Below, one piece after another: positions 1 through 13,019 of a stretch of DNA of 64,000 nt. Under the pieces are notes generated by a model that saw nothing but the letters and a program-made list of their open reading frames with translations, was not told the DNA's origin and did not search any database. The DNA comes from Sipunculus nudus (lineage: Eukaryota; Annelida; Sipuncula; Golfingiida; Sipunculidae): NCBI GenBank assembly GCA_026874595.1, contig CM049322.1, positions 31,623,340 through 31,687,339 of the forward strand, given 5' to 3'. The stretch's first letter is position 1. Each line of letters begins with the position of its first letter. A program made the position numbers and the translations under genes.

Positions 1-183
1 CTTCCGAAGCCCATTATTTGAGATTCCTGGAACACACTGGACTATTTCACTACGAGAAAATGCAGTTTCAGTTTACATATATTAATAAACTTTCTCTCTG
101 GGAACATCATTCTCAGTAATGAAGTGATTTGGGCATAAACGGACGCTGTTTTTGAGCTTAGCTGATTGTAAGTGATTTCAGCT

Positions 184-1260
184 TTAGCGATCAGCCTTTG
201 TCCGGCGTCCGTCCGGTTGTCCGGCCGTCCGCCCTTCCAGCTGTCTAGTTGTCTGAACGTTAACAGGGCACAAATCGTAACCGTTAGACCTAGAAACTTC
301 TAACTGTACATCCTTGGAGGACCTGGGCAAATCTCCTTGGAAACACGAAATTAGCTCACTGTGACCTGTATTCTGTGACCTATACGGAAAAGATATCATA
401 TAAGCACCCTGAATGTCAGATGGGGACAAATAATATATGTAAGGCAAAGAATCTTCTAACAAAATATCCTGGGAGTTTCTAGGCAAATCTCCTTTGAAAC
501 CTGAAATTAGGTCATGGTGACCTATGTTTTATGACCTTTGGGCCGAGACAAGGTTTTTTTTAGTATCAGACAGTCAGACGGGACACAAATGGAATCGACA
601 AGGCCTAGTGTCCTATATTTTTTTTTACCTACAGGCCAAAAACGTGATTTCGAGCACCCTGAATGTCAGATGGGGGAAAAATCGTATATGTGAGGCTTAA
701 AATCTTCTTACTCAATATCCTGGGTGTTTCTTGGCAAATCTCCTTGGGAACCTGAAATTATGTCATGGTGACCCACATTTTGTGACCTACAAAACAAAAA
801 CCTGATTTTGAGCCTCCTGAATGTCAGATGGGCACAAATCATATATATATGGCATAGAATTTTCTAATGCAACATCATGGGAGGTCTTATGGCAACTCTC
901 CTTAAAAACTTGAAATTAGGTCATGGTGACCTACATTTTGTGACTTAAAGGCCGAAAACAGGATTTTGAGGCCTAGAATCTTCGAATTAACATTCTGAGA
1001 CGTCCTTAGTCAGAGTCCTTGGAAAACTGAAATTAGGTCACCATGATCTATATTTTGCAACCTATTAGAAATTATGTCATATAAGCACCCAGACAGACAG
1101 GACACAAATTGCATCCATTAGGCCTAGACTCTTCTAACATGACATCCCGGGAAATCCTTTGCAATTCTACTTGGAAACATGAAATTGGATCATGGTGACC
1201 TATATTCTGCTAGCTATGGAACAGAAACCTGATTTTGAGCACCCAGACAGACAGGGTACA
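184..1260. repeat. Degenerate tandem repeat, family A
   Basis: A block is repeated about six times with spacings of roughly 115-250 bp. Each copy carries a variant of 'TCCTTGGAAACCTGAAATTA', then 'GGTCATGGTGACCTA', then a GTGACCTA-like word, and usually 'GAGCACCC' and 'CAGACAGACAGG' segments. Clear copies of the core begin near 330, 486, 738, 898, 1012 and 1165. The same family recurs in reverse orientation at 49795-50200, and a weaker piece lies near 8395-8500. No open frame or terminal repeat is visible. It looks like old dispersed minisatellite-type DNA. The family is not identified by name. Confidence 0.7.
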
Positions 1261-1301
1261 AATTGTATCTATTTTCCTTGGGCCCTCTATTGTGAAATCT
1301 A

Positions 1302-1315
1302 GGGGGGGGGGGGGG
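1302..1315 (+). repeat. Poly-G run
   Basis: A run of 14 G follows family A and precedes three near-copies of the word TCCTAGGTA. Similar G runs occur near 12905-12919, 44819-44829, 49375-49384 and 49437-49451. Such tracts can form G-quadruplexes and are prone to length error. Confidence 0.8.
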
Positions 1316-3411
1316 TCCGGGGCAGGTATCCTATGTATCCTAGGTATCCTAGGTATCCTGACATTTTTATTTTCTGGCCATTTTTCCAACACTGTTACTT
1401 TAGCCATAGGCTATTCTTACAGACAATATATAACATTAATAAAAAAACATTAGCACCCAGTCACTTGCTGTGGATACTGGTAGGCTGGTGGACCTGTTTA
1501 CGTGAGCAAGCCACGGGTGTGCCACTTCCTAGACAACACCTTGATTTGTGATTACATCAGGGATCTTATAATACGAATTTTTGTCCCTTCCAGATATATT
1601 AGAACATACAGCTACAGAACAAAAATGCATCATACAGGCTCACCTGAAGTAAAAACTAACATTCTAACACCCACACATCAAAGAAACACTAAGCTCCTAA
1701 TAATTAATAGACAGCCTCCCAGCGTGACTAATGACCTGGCCCCCGTATGCTCTTAAGATCACGTAAGAACCATCTATACTATTGCCTGATACTATTGTTT
1801 TTGTGGCCAATTAGAGGAAGTAAGCTGTAGTTTGCGCCAGCTGAAAGTACAAAGCTATTCTATTAACTAGCATAAGGTTGGTATAAGGTGCCCCAGAGAT
1901 AATAACAAAAAATCTCAACAGGACCTATAACATTGGCAGCAGGGGAATTTGTACAACACAGCGAGACTGGAGCCGTCTCAGACAACAGGACTAACATAGA
2001 TAGGTAACTCTTGGCGGACAGCGAACACAGGTACGGCAGACTTGGACTTGGCCTAAGCAGCAATGACACCAGCATGACGGCGTTTAAAGCGCCGGTACTG
2101 GTCAGCATAGCAACAGTTAGAGCATGGCTTGTGCCAATGAATACAGCTGCAGGAATTACAATTTTATGGTAGCACTAGAGGTGAAAATGGTAAAATAAAG
2201 TACATCACATCTCTGACAGACGTGACTTGACCACATTTACTAGCAGAAAACCGCTGAACGTGTTGTTTCTGCATTCGGCGTTTGCACTCAAAAGCACTCG
2301 GAACTGAGCTGGCATTACGTTTATACATAACTCAAAACGTGAAAGAAAATAAAGAATCAGATGAGCCAAGTAAATCCTTGAACCAAGAGAACGAAGACAC
2401 TTATTGTCATTATCAAGTGTTTAATTTCCCAAATAAAAAATCTGTTGTGCCACATGGACATTCTGTCGCTCTAATTGCTGATAACAATTTTATTTTCTTC
2501 GAACAGAGTTAGCCTGCATTTTCGTTCATCTGGTTTCCCCGTACACTCCTCAAGTGGCTTTTACAATTTAAGTGCATTTTTATTCCAAATAACTGTTGTT
2601 GCTGTAGGCTCAACTTTAACCAATTTATTCACTCTAATATAATTTTACGTATAGGTGGCAAATATAACTGCACCATGGTGCACCGCGTATACCCAAGGAT
2701 AACTAATCACACAGAGGTGTGATTTTTAAATGTGTGAAGGTTATAGATATGTATTTTCCTCTCCTTTAGTATTTCTTCTCTAATTTGAAAAAAAATAATA
2801 GTTATATTGTCACTAGTCAAGTATTTCGACAGAACATTTTTACAATTGAGGTGTCAGACTTTCGTGTGACCGTCTGACAAATTTAGAAGATTTTTCTCAC
2901 CATATGAACACGATTAATTATATAAATATCGAAATCTATAAAAAAACAGGTGCATTGCATATCGCACAGTAAAGAGCTACATTAACAAACACTAGTAAGA
3001 TTTGACTCACATTAAACATCCTATTAAAGTGATACAGTTTCCCGAAACAGTCCTTCAGGCATTGTACTTTGGCATATATAAATATACTTGATGGATCAGT
3101 TTCTTCAGCGGTTTTGGACATATAATGAAAGTGTCATAGCTTTAATGTTGTTTGTTGACAAAAGTAATTGTATGATGCCGTATGTTTATATCATTTGTTA
3201 TGTAGTATGAAAGGGTCTTTGTTTATCAGCAGAAATGTCCAGACATAAAAATAAATACGCTTTGTGGTAGTTTAGTTATTATACGCAAACTGAATTAGAA
3301 ATAGACGGAATTTAAATGAATAAGGCAAAATGCTGTTGAGTATCTCAAGATGTATGCAAATATATATTTTGTTAGTTCATCTTTAAGTTGTTTATATTCA
3401 AAAATACTCAC
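1316..3411. other. Non-coding, likely intron or flank of the paralogue
   Basis: No gene, domain or clear repeat was found here. Short open frames on both strands have no recognisable domain. If the paralogous receptor continues leftwards, this stretch is intronic. Confidence 0.4.
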
Positions 3412-3690
3412 AATCCACATCAAGCTTTACCCAAGAACTCCATGGTGATACCCCAGCTATGTTTTCCACCAGGCAGCTGTAGGAAGCTTGATCACCAGTA
3501 ACTGTACTACTTATTCTACGAATGTTCCCCTCTGTTGTACCACTTACAGTCCCGCCGTCTGATCTCCTCCACTGGTACTGCCTGAAAGTGCCCTGAGTGG
3601 ATGAGTGAGATGTACACCTGAATATCGCTTGTTGTCCCTGAGTCACGTGACCGGATGATACATTCAAAGATGGAGCATTTGATGGCCTTC
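3412..3690 (-). CDS. Paralogue exon: Ig domain
   Basis: 93 codons, phase 1 at both ends. The acceptor is TTGACAG|GA and the donor T|GTGAGT. The domain shows the first cysteine in 'IFRCTS', the core tryptophan in 'YQWRR' and the second cysteine in 'YSCLVENIAG', an ordinary C2/I-set Ig fold. It is the last exon of this gene found before the window edge. Confidence 0.8.
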
Positions 3691-6600
3691 CTGTCAATGA
3701 ATATAAATATAATCCTTACATCACGAATATATAAATTGTCAGGAGTGACCAAGTGTTGGATTAAAATATGTGTATTAATAAGGTCACAGGATTTAAATAA
3801 TATCGAACACCATAAACGAGCTAAATGGTCATATGTTGACAGTAGAGTGCTTGATAGATTATTTTCCATTTATTTTATGTGATGTATACTTTACAATCAA
3901 AGATCACCTCGCTGAAAGCTTTCTTTTATAAAGAGGCTCGGGGGAATATCTGATGAAACAGTTATATGATGATTTGTATATAACCATGAACTCTGAACTA
4001 GATAAAGCAGGAGGCCGAGCTAAATTACCATGTCAGGCAGTTTATTGGTTTAAAACAGTATTGTACCATATCTTTTGACATCGGACATGAAACCATAGCC
4101 TAATATACATAATTATTAAAGGTAAAGGTTATAATAACTTCAACAAAGAGCGACTTAAAGACAAAGAGTGTGTAAATAGCACAAAATAGTTGATTCTAAA
4201 TCAAAGAGAAAAACAGATAGCTGTGTGGAATCCAATAAAATGTCAGGTATGCCATTCATACTTCAAAGAGGCAAACAAGGCAGAGAAAGCACAAACAAGA
4301 GATGCATACAAAAAATAAAACAATTACTGCTAAAGGTAATAAATATAAGCTAATAATATCGTGAGAACAGAGAATATCAATTACATGTACCACAACTGAA
4401 GTCAGAACTAGATACCCTGTACGATTTGAAAGCAAAAGGCGCTATTGTCAGATCATGGATAAATTGGTATGAACAAGGAGTAAAGCACACTAAATAGTTC
4501 CTATCATTAGAAAATATAAATAGTATAATCAAAACAATAACGGTACTTGAAAGAGGAAATAAATACCTGACTGATAATTGCCAAATATTAGAAGAGAGTC
4601 ATAAATACGTTTGAAACATCTATAAACTGCAAAGCAAGAAAAACAAACACCAGGGAACCTCGTAATTTTTAAATCAGTCTGCTCCAGCCCCACTTGCAGA
4701 TATTGAAATAAGTAATTTATCCACCATAATTACAACCAAATAATGTTTAGAGGCTTTAAAACAATTTAAACCAGGGAAAAGCCCAGGGAATGGACGGTTT
4801 TACTGCCGAATTCTACTTGTGCATTTTGCGACTTTCTGTCTGGACTTTTTTGTTTAGTGCCCAGTGCTTTTACGCATGAAAAAGTTTTTTTTTCTACAGA
4901 ACAAAAAATAGATGTGATCCCCTTAATTTCCTCAAAATAACAAAAAAAAAATATTAAAAAACTGGCGGCCAATATATCTTTGCTAGCTGTGGACTACACA
5001 GTTATAGCTAAAACCATATTAAACCGAACTAAACCTTTTCTTAAGTTACCCATTCACCCAAATCAAACTGACTCTGTCCCGGACAGTAAGATATGAGAAA
5101 ACATGAGTATAATTCGAGAAATATAAAACCTGTTTGAAACAACCAAGAAGGCTACTTTATTATAACTAATTGATTTTGAAACAGCTTTCAATACTTTAAA
5201 TGGAACTTTCTGCAGTCAGCCGCTAAAGGGTATTATATTCCAAAACAATTCATCTGAAAGATGATAAATGAACAGAATAACGGATGTAAATCTCAGTTCA
5301 TTGCTGTACTAAGGGGGGTTAGACAGCGATGTCCACTGTCACCTATATTATATATACAAGAAGTTGAACTATAGGAAATAAATATTATAATTTACATGGA
5401 AATAAAAAAAATAATTCGAGCAATATCGAAATGAAACTCTCTCTGTTAGTTACAAGATAACATCGCGTACATCGTGGGAAATATATCCTCCACAAAATTA
5501 TTGTTAGATTCTTTCAACTTTTTTGAATATTGTCCAGGTTTAAAAGCCAATACGGAAAAGACAGCGCGAGATGGAATGGCTGTAGAGTTGGAATGAAAGA
5601 TTGTGACTTACCAGTAGGATGGTGCACGAGAAAATAAAAAAAAAGAAACAATGGGAGTTACATTTTGTAAGAAAGGATGTGAGAAGATAAAATACAATAC
5701 AGAGCAGCGAATGAGAAAAATAGAATCACTACTTTGTGCCTGGAAAAAAAGATTGCTCACGCTTGATGGAAGAATAATACTGGTTAAATCCTTAAGGTGT
5801 CTCAAGAGTCCATGTTTTACATTCCCATTGACTATTTTTTAAAAAGCTAAAAAAATAATAAACTCTTTTATTTGGAATGCACGACCGCCAAAAAAAAACA
5901 AGTACAGTTTAAAGGTAAAAGGCTTAACGAAGGTGAACTGAAACGCGTAGATATAGAAACACAAAATATTGCCTTGAAATTTATTTGGATGAAACGTACT
6001 CTCACCTGTACAATGCGTACTCTTAAATAAGCAATCGACTCGAACTTAATTAATAAATTCATGTAATTCCGATATATCTTGCGAAGTAGATGCCATTTTA
6101 TCTTGCCCGATGCAATTCCTCTGTTCTAAACAGATATTATTTTTAAGTCATTAAAACAATTCAAAGAAAAGATGTACCCCATACAGGAGGGAGATGTAGT
6201 AACTGAAATGATTTGTTATAATCCAAACATCTCATTACCAAAACAATTTTGCACCAGTATAATGCAGGAATATGTTTCATAAATGATTTTTTGATAGCAA
6301 AGGAAATGTTTGTCGATTGTGCCACTGAGTTTATTAATAATTTTAAAATCAACTTTATAAAATGGTTCTCCATTGTACACTTGTTACCAAAGACATTGAA
6401 AAACTTGTTACCTTCAAGTGCACATGTTAGTTTAAATAATGGTAATACCAACAAAAACATACCCACCATCCTCAGTAATATGAGCATATGGAAATCAAAT
6501 TGTTTTACAACCATTTCATACAATAAATATATGTAGAGGCGACAGGTCTTTTAACATGATGATTTAACAGGAGATAACTTTAACAAAGCTATCAGCCGAG

Positions 6601-9600
6601 TAAGAAATTTCTTAAATAGAGTTATATTACAATATTTTTACTTAAAATTAATGCACAGAATTATTCTTTATAATGAAAGGCTATAGTGTAAAAAAATATT
6701 CATATCGAAGTTCTTCAACTGTATATTTATGAGAGAATTATGGAAATAAATTAATCATCTAAGGACCGTTTTAAGTAAACACTTTCCCAATAACAGTCGA
6801 TAGCGTTTTCTTTGGTTACTAACAAGACAAAGCCCAGGCACGAACATAGCAACAAAATTGTTTAATAATACAAGAAAAATACTTCATTAACAGAAACAAA
6901 TATCTAGAATTGTCCTTTAAATTCTGTTATTTTATATAATATATTTGGGTGAAAATAAGTCATGAAAATAGGCTCAGCGAGTAAATATTTGTAAACTTGG
7001 TACGGTTTGGTCCTACATATGCAAAAGAAACACGGTGATGGGGCAATTTAAGGGAATGAAATGCGCAATATGCAAATGCATGCAGTAAAGTAAGTCAGTT
7101 TGTACTCCCAAAGCCTTTCTCTCTCCCGAGATATCAACAACATAGTGATGCTCTGTCGATCTCCTTCCGAATTTTAAAGCAAAACATCGTTTTAAATCGT
7201 CGGATTGCTGCCCGAATATCGATCGCATGTTGGACGCTGCTCGAGCGATCTCTGGGCGACCTTTTTACGAGCTCCGCGACCTCAAAAATCGCAATCGGAT
7301 AATCGCTGAATAAAGAACAGGTTTCGATGCCCTGCGATGGTCGGCCGATCTCTAAAAATCGCGGCGAAGCCGACAATGATCGAGCAAACATTGACCGTGT
7401 TCCTGCCGAAAATGTCCTTTCCAAATCGCAGAGAAGTCAGACGGGCTCCGTTTTGAATATTTGGCGGCCACTATACAATTATTGAATCTGAAACAGTTTT
7501 AAATATTTGGACAATCGGGTGGAAGGAGTGGTCAATAGCTGCCAAATGATTGGGGCTTCTCCTAGTTCTAAAAGCTGGAAAGTTTCTTGGTCTTTATCAA
7601 TATCAAAATCTTTGTGCCTCAGTCTTTATGCAAACAAAGTGGATGCCTCAGTTATCTGGAGCTAACATAAAAGCTTAATCAACGCTCCGTCTATTTTATT
7701 AGTTCGAATGATCTTTGCTCCTATTCAGGAGCAAAAGATCAGTGGAACGATACGTACTTTACACTGGTCATCTGAGCCGTGGTATCTTATACTGGAAACG
7801 TGAGCAGTGACACGGCCGAATTATTTACATAATTTCATAGAACAGTAGTAAACTTCAGTGACCACCAAAAACCAACTCCAAACAAGACATCTTGGCACAA
7901 AAACGCAGTTTCCTGCCATTACGAAGCCATATAGAACCTAACAAATAACACAGTTGCTAAAATATTGTTATAAAAATATTAATAATTGTTAAAGATCATA
8001 CGAGCTATTCCCCTGAATCTTTCGGACATACCGATGCCATATTGTCAGCTGTATTCGGATACGAACGGAATACATTCCGGATATTCTTAGAAAGAGAAGT
8101 TAATTGCAGATTATTATGTTCATGCAAACGTTATAAAGTTATGACATAACAGATTTGAGAAAAAAAATGTGTATGGTTACATTATTTCTGTCATTCCATA
8201 GAGATAAGCAATTCTGTGATTTTGACTATGGCGAAAAATAAAGGAATTTCAGTACATTTCATTAAAATGTTTTAGAAGTTGTAATTTAATGTTATATACA
8301 CGTTCCGGGGACGTGCTCAACACAAGTATGATCGGCCGTGTAATATTTTCCCATGTCTCCGGGGAAATTCAAATCCCGTATCAAGCCCTCTGAACATCCA
8401 CAAATCGTAACCGTTAGATCAGGAAACTTAACATTCACCAAGTTCCCTGGAAAATTTTGCAAACATGAAATATTGTCAGGGCAACTCTCTTCACTATTGG
8501 GCCCCTGAAAAATAAGACTCCTTAGTGTTTATTTTATTAGGAAATATGTTTTTTTCTAAACATTATGAGTGCTTTATTGAAGAGAGTCGCGGGGGATTTT
8601 TATTTAAGATTACAACGGTTCAAAGATAGATGGGTATATAGAAAAAGCAAATGTTTTCACTATCATATCATATATATTTGATATACAGGATGTCTCTGGC
8701 AAGTTAATTCATCGGCCAGATTTCTTAAATAGGTTAACAGAATGTTGAATAGCATTTAATATTGTGGATATTGGTTAAGACAGACACTGTTTATAGATAT
8801 GACATGATATATTGTATAATGATTTCATATAGCATGTAATGGATCGATACGGTAAGTTGGGAAACGATGTATCGGGTGATATCACCAGAGAACTGTGGTT
8901 TTATGTTAAAACCAGTTGATTGTCTTTTTTTAAATTTAATATATATTAATATGCAGCATCATGTATCGATGTTATTGAGGAAACGTAGGTTTAGTGTGTC
9001 AGTATTGTGTGTCAGAGTCTGCGGGCGACCGACGTTATCTCGCTAACGGATATATGAGTTGTGTTCACAGAAGGACTTGTATATATGTCGTGGTGGAGCC
9101 GAGGAAACATACCAAAACAATTTATACACTGATAATTTAAAATGGTACCAAAAGTTGTCGTCTGCAGTAACATATCTGGGTACAAATTACTGGATATACC
9201 CAGGATGATTATATAATACAATGTCTTGGAGATGCTGAGGGGAAGGCTCTGAGCCTATTTGTCAGTGATTAAGAGAAGCGAGTACTTAAAGATTTAGAGA
9301 CTATGTCAGGCTGGCTATATGTTTTACGTGCGTCGTATGTACTATGATAAACCGCCTGGATCTGAGGAGTACGTACCTAAGTCACGTGCGCGACGTGTGA
9401 ATAGCGGCAGTGGTGCCAGGCAACATTCTGTGATCAGTGCTTACGGCGAGTGTCAGGATTAAACAAGGCTGTGAATTTGTATAATTATATGGACTCTCTG
9501 GATTATTGAACCTTGCACGTGGAACGTGGATTTCCAGAGATTTGTAAAACTAATTTTAACATATTTTATTGTTTATGTTACACCCGTCTTTCCACTATTT

Positions 9601-11722
9601 TGAATGTATTTAAGAGTTTCAGTCGTTTTCATTCTTTTAGTTGCTGTGACAAGTTTTGCCACAGGGTGTTTGAAGATAATTGTACAAGGTCCTGTTTGCA
9701 TATTGTTTTTATGTTTCTAACAGCTTCTATAAGCAAGAAGAGGTGATCACTGAGGTAGCCTTAAAAGTGAGTAACCGTTTTAATACAAGCAAGATTATTA
9801 AAGGTCTTACAAAACGAGAATGATACAATACATAAATAAAAAAAACTATTTACATTTCAAAGTGTCACCATATTACAAACCCAGAGGCTTACAAATAAAT
9901 CATGTCTATTTCTTTTTGTTATATATGTACTTACCAATTATTTGAACTGTGAAGCTTCGTCTCTTGGTCCTTTCTGTATCTGGTAAGGTAGGACGTGTGA
10001 CCGTACATTGGTAATAACCTGCATCAGAATGCACAGCGTCTCTGATGCCCAGATCTCCCCATTTTATCTGAGTGCTACGACTGTCATAAAGTGGGTTACA
10101 ACCTTGCCCTGGTACATCAGGGTACTGCCAGCAGACAGTATTTGTAATGTCATCCTTTGTCCATTGTATAGAAGTGACAACTGTGGGATCGTCGAACAGG
10201 TCCGAACAGTTTAACCATATTGTCCTTCCTTTGCCCACTTGGAGTTGTAAGGTTTCTGTAAAACATATTGATAGAGTTATATAATATATTATTGCATCAT
10301 TTTCATCCTGCCTAAACTTAAGCGAGAAGCGGTTCCTCTCCACAAGAATCGTAACAAATATATGCTTTGCTGATTAAAACATAAGATGATACTAATAGAA
10401 GACTGCTGAGCTGATAGGGCATAATACAATGATACAATGACAAGGAAATAGAATGTACCTGTCAATATGAAAATGACCAACAATAAACAATACAAAAATG
10501 TCATAGAATCACTGGTGCAATTAAACGGACAAAGCTATTCAAGAATAAGATGAATATCAGGTTAATTAGGAACAAAATTATTAGTAAAGTGATGCTTTTA
10601 CATGACTCTAAATCAATATTGATTTGTTACCAGACTATTCTCCCTTAATGCAAGTGCGCCCGTATTTCTTAATTGTTTTTTACATTTTAATTTGGTCAAA
10701 AAGGTTACGATCACTTATATAATATTAAAATGTCAGCTGATTAGGACAATTCACAACTTCATCAAATTATAACATGAAGGATTAGTTCAGGACGCCTGAT
10801 GTATGGGAACCAAACATGTTCTCGCAACCATGTTTAAAATGTTGCTGAGCCAGAATTCCAGCTTTATAAGCCTTTGGCTCAATATATTCTGGATGACATT
10901 AAAGGTTAAAGCCTCGCATGGCTACTCCATTGTTATCCGAATTAAAAAAGTTTTGAAATCATACGTTGCGCGAGACGTCGCTATTGAAAATGTTTGTGTC
11001 AAGTGACTGACTGGTTGGCATGGTTACTAAAGTTCAATGCCAGGAACGTCCTGTGCGTATGTCACGAAATTTTTAGTCATCATGACGCCTTGTATTTGTT
11101 TTCTTTTCAAAATAACTTTTTTTTATATTAGAAAATATACGTCTTATCAAGGTTGAAATTAAGTAATATTTCATAGGTCAAGTTAAAGATACTTTTACTT
11201 AATAGAAAGAAATATGAAAAAGATCCATTTTATGTTAATAAAAAATGTTCATAATGGAATGTCCTTCGTAAATGTCTGGCTGAGTCTTGATTTGAATCTC
11301 GGTGTAACTCATTTGCATATTGTTGATTAATAAGGTCGAAACAAGCTGGAATCATGCTGCAAATATACTGGATTCATGCTGTTATACTCAAGGGAATGGA
11401 ATAATCAAATAAAAATACTGAAACACTGAGATAGATTTCACAGTCTCTTTTCGTCAACTTGTTTTATATGCCACGCTTGATATGCAATATCTATTTATTT
11501 GCTTTATTTGTTCATAAAAAATGCTGCAGCGTATTTTCCCCCCTTCTTTTTAGTTCAAGAAATCCATGACCTTACATACAATACCGCCATAAATTAAAGA
11601 TTTAAAAAAAAGAATTAGCAATAAAGAAAAAAATTGAATAATTCATACATACACTCACCGTAAGCTTTTATTATGAGGACATAAATTTGAGTTATTACCA
11701 TGCAATGCAGAAGATACCTCAT
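3412..11722 (-). CDS. Ig-domain receptor paralogue, 5' part (partial gene)
   Basis: Three exons on the minus strand form the start of a second Ig-superfamily gene: a signal-peptide exon (11722-11659), a V-like Ig exon (10255-9935) and another Ig exon (3690-3412). All joins are phase 1, as in the receptor at 28744-42433. The first Ig domain aligns with that receptor's first Ig domain: a shared G-x-T-x-W-x-N-C, then D-L, a later L-x-W-G-x-x-G-I, and D-x-G-x-Y-x-C. Both ATG exons begin just downstream of a strong 3' splice site, so both genes have a 5'UTR intron. Same orientation and architecture indicate tandem duplicates. No transmembrane exon is seen, so the gene probably runs out of the window to the left. 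The intron at 3691-9934 contains a dead LINE and could hide missed exons. Function is inferred only: cell-surface recognition or adhesion. Confidence 0.7.
4110..6000 (+). pseudogene. Dead L1/Tx1-like LINE, reverse transcriptase remnant
   Basis: Translated pieces in shifting frames match the order of an L1/Tx1-type ORF2. These are a segment like 'GAIVRSWINWYEQG' near 4440-4490, 'KPGKSPG' then a frameshift then 'MDGFTAEFY' at 4771-4812, 'LPIHPNQT' near 5045-5070, 'DFETAFNTLN' near 5171-5200, 'RGVRQRCPLSP' at 5308-5350, and 'WKKRLLTLDGRI' near 5740-5775 followed by VKSL. The C-terminal region continues weakly to about 6000 and perhaps 6960. Several frameshifts and stops are present. The place expected for the Y-x-D-D box (about 5430-5460) reads without it, so the copy is inactive. 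It sits inside an intron of the minus-strand receptor paralogue. Confidence 0.75.
7140..7450. other. CpG-rich patch with repeated GATCG/AATCGC words
   Basis: About 300 bp stand out from the AT-rich surroundings by dense CGATC, GATCG, ATCGC and GCGA words. The open frames crossing it encode nothing recognisable. It may be a young repeat or the remains of a transposon terminus. No function is assigned. Confidence 0.4.
9935..10255 (-). CDS. Paralogue exon: N-terminal V-like Ig domain
   Basis: 107 codons, phase 1 at both ends. The acceptor is TTTTACAG|AA and the donor G|GTAAGT. Residues include 'TIWLNCSDL', 'SIQWTKDD', 'IKWGDLGIRD' and 'DAGYYQC'. The pattern matches the first Ig domain of the full-length receptor. 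Two extra cysteines (in 'TVCWQY' and 'GQGCNP') lie in the C'-E region and could form an additional disulfide. Confidence 0.85.
11659..11722 (-). CDS. Paralogue exon 1: start codon and signal peptide
   Basis: The ATG at 11722 opens 21 codons plus one base, with a hydrophobic stretch around 'VITQIYVLII', ending at G|GTGAGT (phase 1). A strong acceptor (TTCCTTTTCAG) at 11771-11772 puts 48 bases of 5'UTR in the same exon (11770-11723), including a tiny upstream ATG-TGA. The same layout, with a 5'UTR intron and then a short signal-peptide exon, is seen in the receptor at 42388-42459. Confidence 0.75.
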
Positions 11723-12682
11723 GCTGACTTCCACGGGTTTGGCAGGGAATATTGGTAAGGACAGTCACATCTGAAAAGGAAAGAACCCATGCCAATAGTG
11801 GTTACAGCTTTGTTACTTGGAAAGAAAAACAACAGGCTGAACATTAAAGGCAGGACCCATTGGATTAAGAAGCTTTTTTGTTCATAACAGTAATTCCGGG
11901 GGCCTAAGGATAGGAGTTTTTTTTTATATATATAACAATATTGGACATTTCCCTTTAAGTTTTAATTTGTGTGTTAAGCCGATTTTGTATTGTATGGTCA
12001 TGCAAGTTTTCTCATTTTTTCATGAAGTGAGGAATGCATTTGTGGTTGGTTGGGCAAATTCTTTGACTGGATGGATAAAGATGCCAATGAAGAAAGCTCT
12101 GAATGCCCTTTCCTGTTTATTTTAAGTGTTGTAGCTGGGAAAATCCTACTAAAATTTATGAAGGGTACCCCCACTCCACCACTTTACCAAGTGAAGTGTT
12201 ATACCAAGCTTAATATACATGTATTTGCAAAATTTAGTTATATTTCATTCAGCCTTGGTATCCATTGTATCTGAATCACCAAAATATAGGTGGCGAAACA
12301 AATACTGATTTGTAGCCTAGTTGAATCATTTTCTATTTATCGAAAGTATCTGTTTAGCGATTGTTGAGAAAAATTGGCAGTAACAATCTCCACACTAAAG
12401 TCGCAAGGCTCTTGTGTACGGAGTTAACACATGTACGTGTATGATGTACTGTGGTCACTATGTACATCGACCTCTCAATGTGGCTGCAAATCACAGCTTT
12501 ACACTTGTCGAGCACATTCAATGATCGACCCATCAAACCCTCACTCATTATATATGTATATATGGAGAGAGATAGTGAGAGAGAGAAATGCCGACTTTTC
12601 TGTGTGTTCTAGTTCCTACTCTATATACAATATACAATGACATTACATGGCTATTAATCCATCTCTCCCTCATTCTCTCTCT

Positions 12683-12686
<4 letters not shown>

Positions 12687-12746
<60 letters not shown>
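12687..12746. repeat. (AT)n microsatellite
   Basis: About 60 bp of pure AT dinucleotides directly abut the hammerhead-like fragment that follows on the minus strand. Confidence 0.95.
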
Positions 12747-12749
<3 letters not shown>

Positions 12750-12769
12750 TAACTCTGAAGAAAAACAAC

Positions 12770-12828
12770 ACTGTAAATTCACAAGTCTGTTTCACGGGAT
12801 GCGACCCGATCATCAGGTGAAAGTGGTT
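12770..12828 (-). ncRNA. Degenerate hammerhead-ribozyme-like motif
   Basis: Read on the minus strand, CTGATGA (12816-12810) is followed by a 4-bp GC stem (CGGG/CCCG) and then GAAAC (12793-12789), the two conserved hammerhead core boxes. A short helix III (AC/GU with a 6-nt loop) can form. However, the cleavage position reads G, which hammerheads do not cut, and the first base pair of helix II is U-U. Helix I is uncertain. It is probably a decayed ribozyme from a Penelope-like element or retrozyme end. Its place next to an (AT)n tract, in reverse orientation, mirrors the head of the array at 52.6 kb. Confidence 0.4.
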
Positions 12829-13019
12829 AGAATGAAGCTAACGGCATGGTTCGAAAAGCCGAGACTTTACGAGATTACGGGATTATGCTTTGTGCGATTT
12901 GGGGCGGGGGGGGGGGGGGCTGTGAAAGACTGACACTGATCCTACTGTCGATATACGAGACTACTGGAGTGTCAGGCATTTATTATCATTGGCTAGTGGT
13001 GTTGTTAAAGATCCATGCG

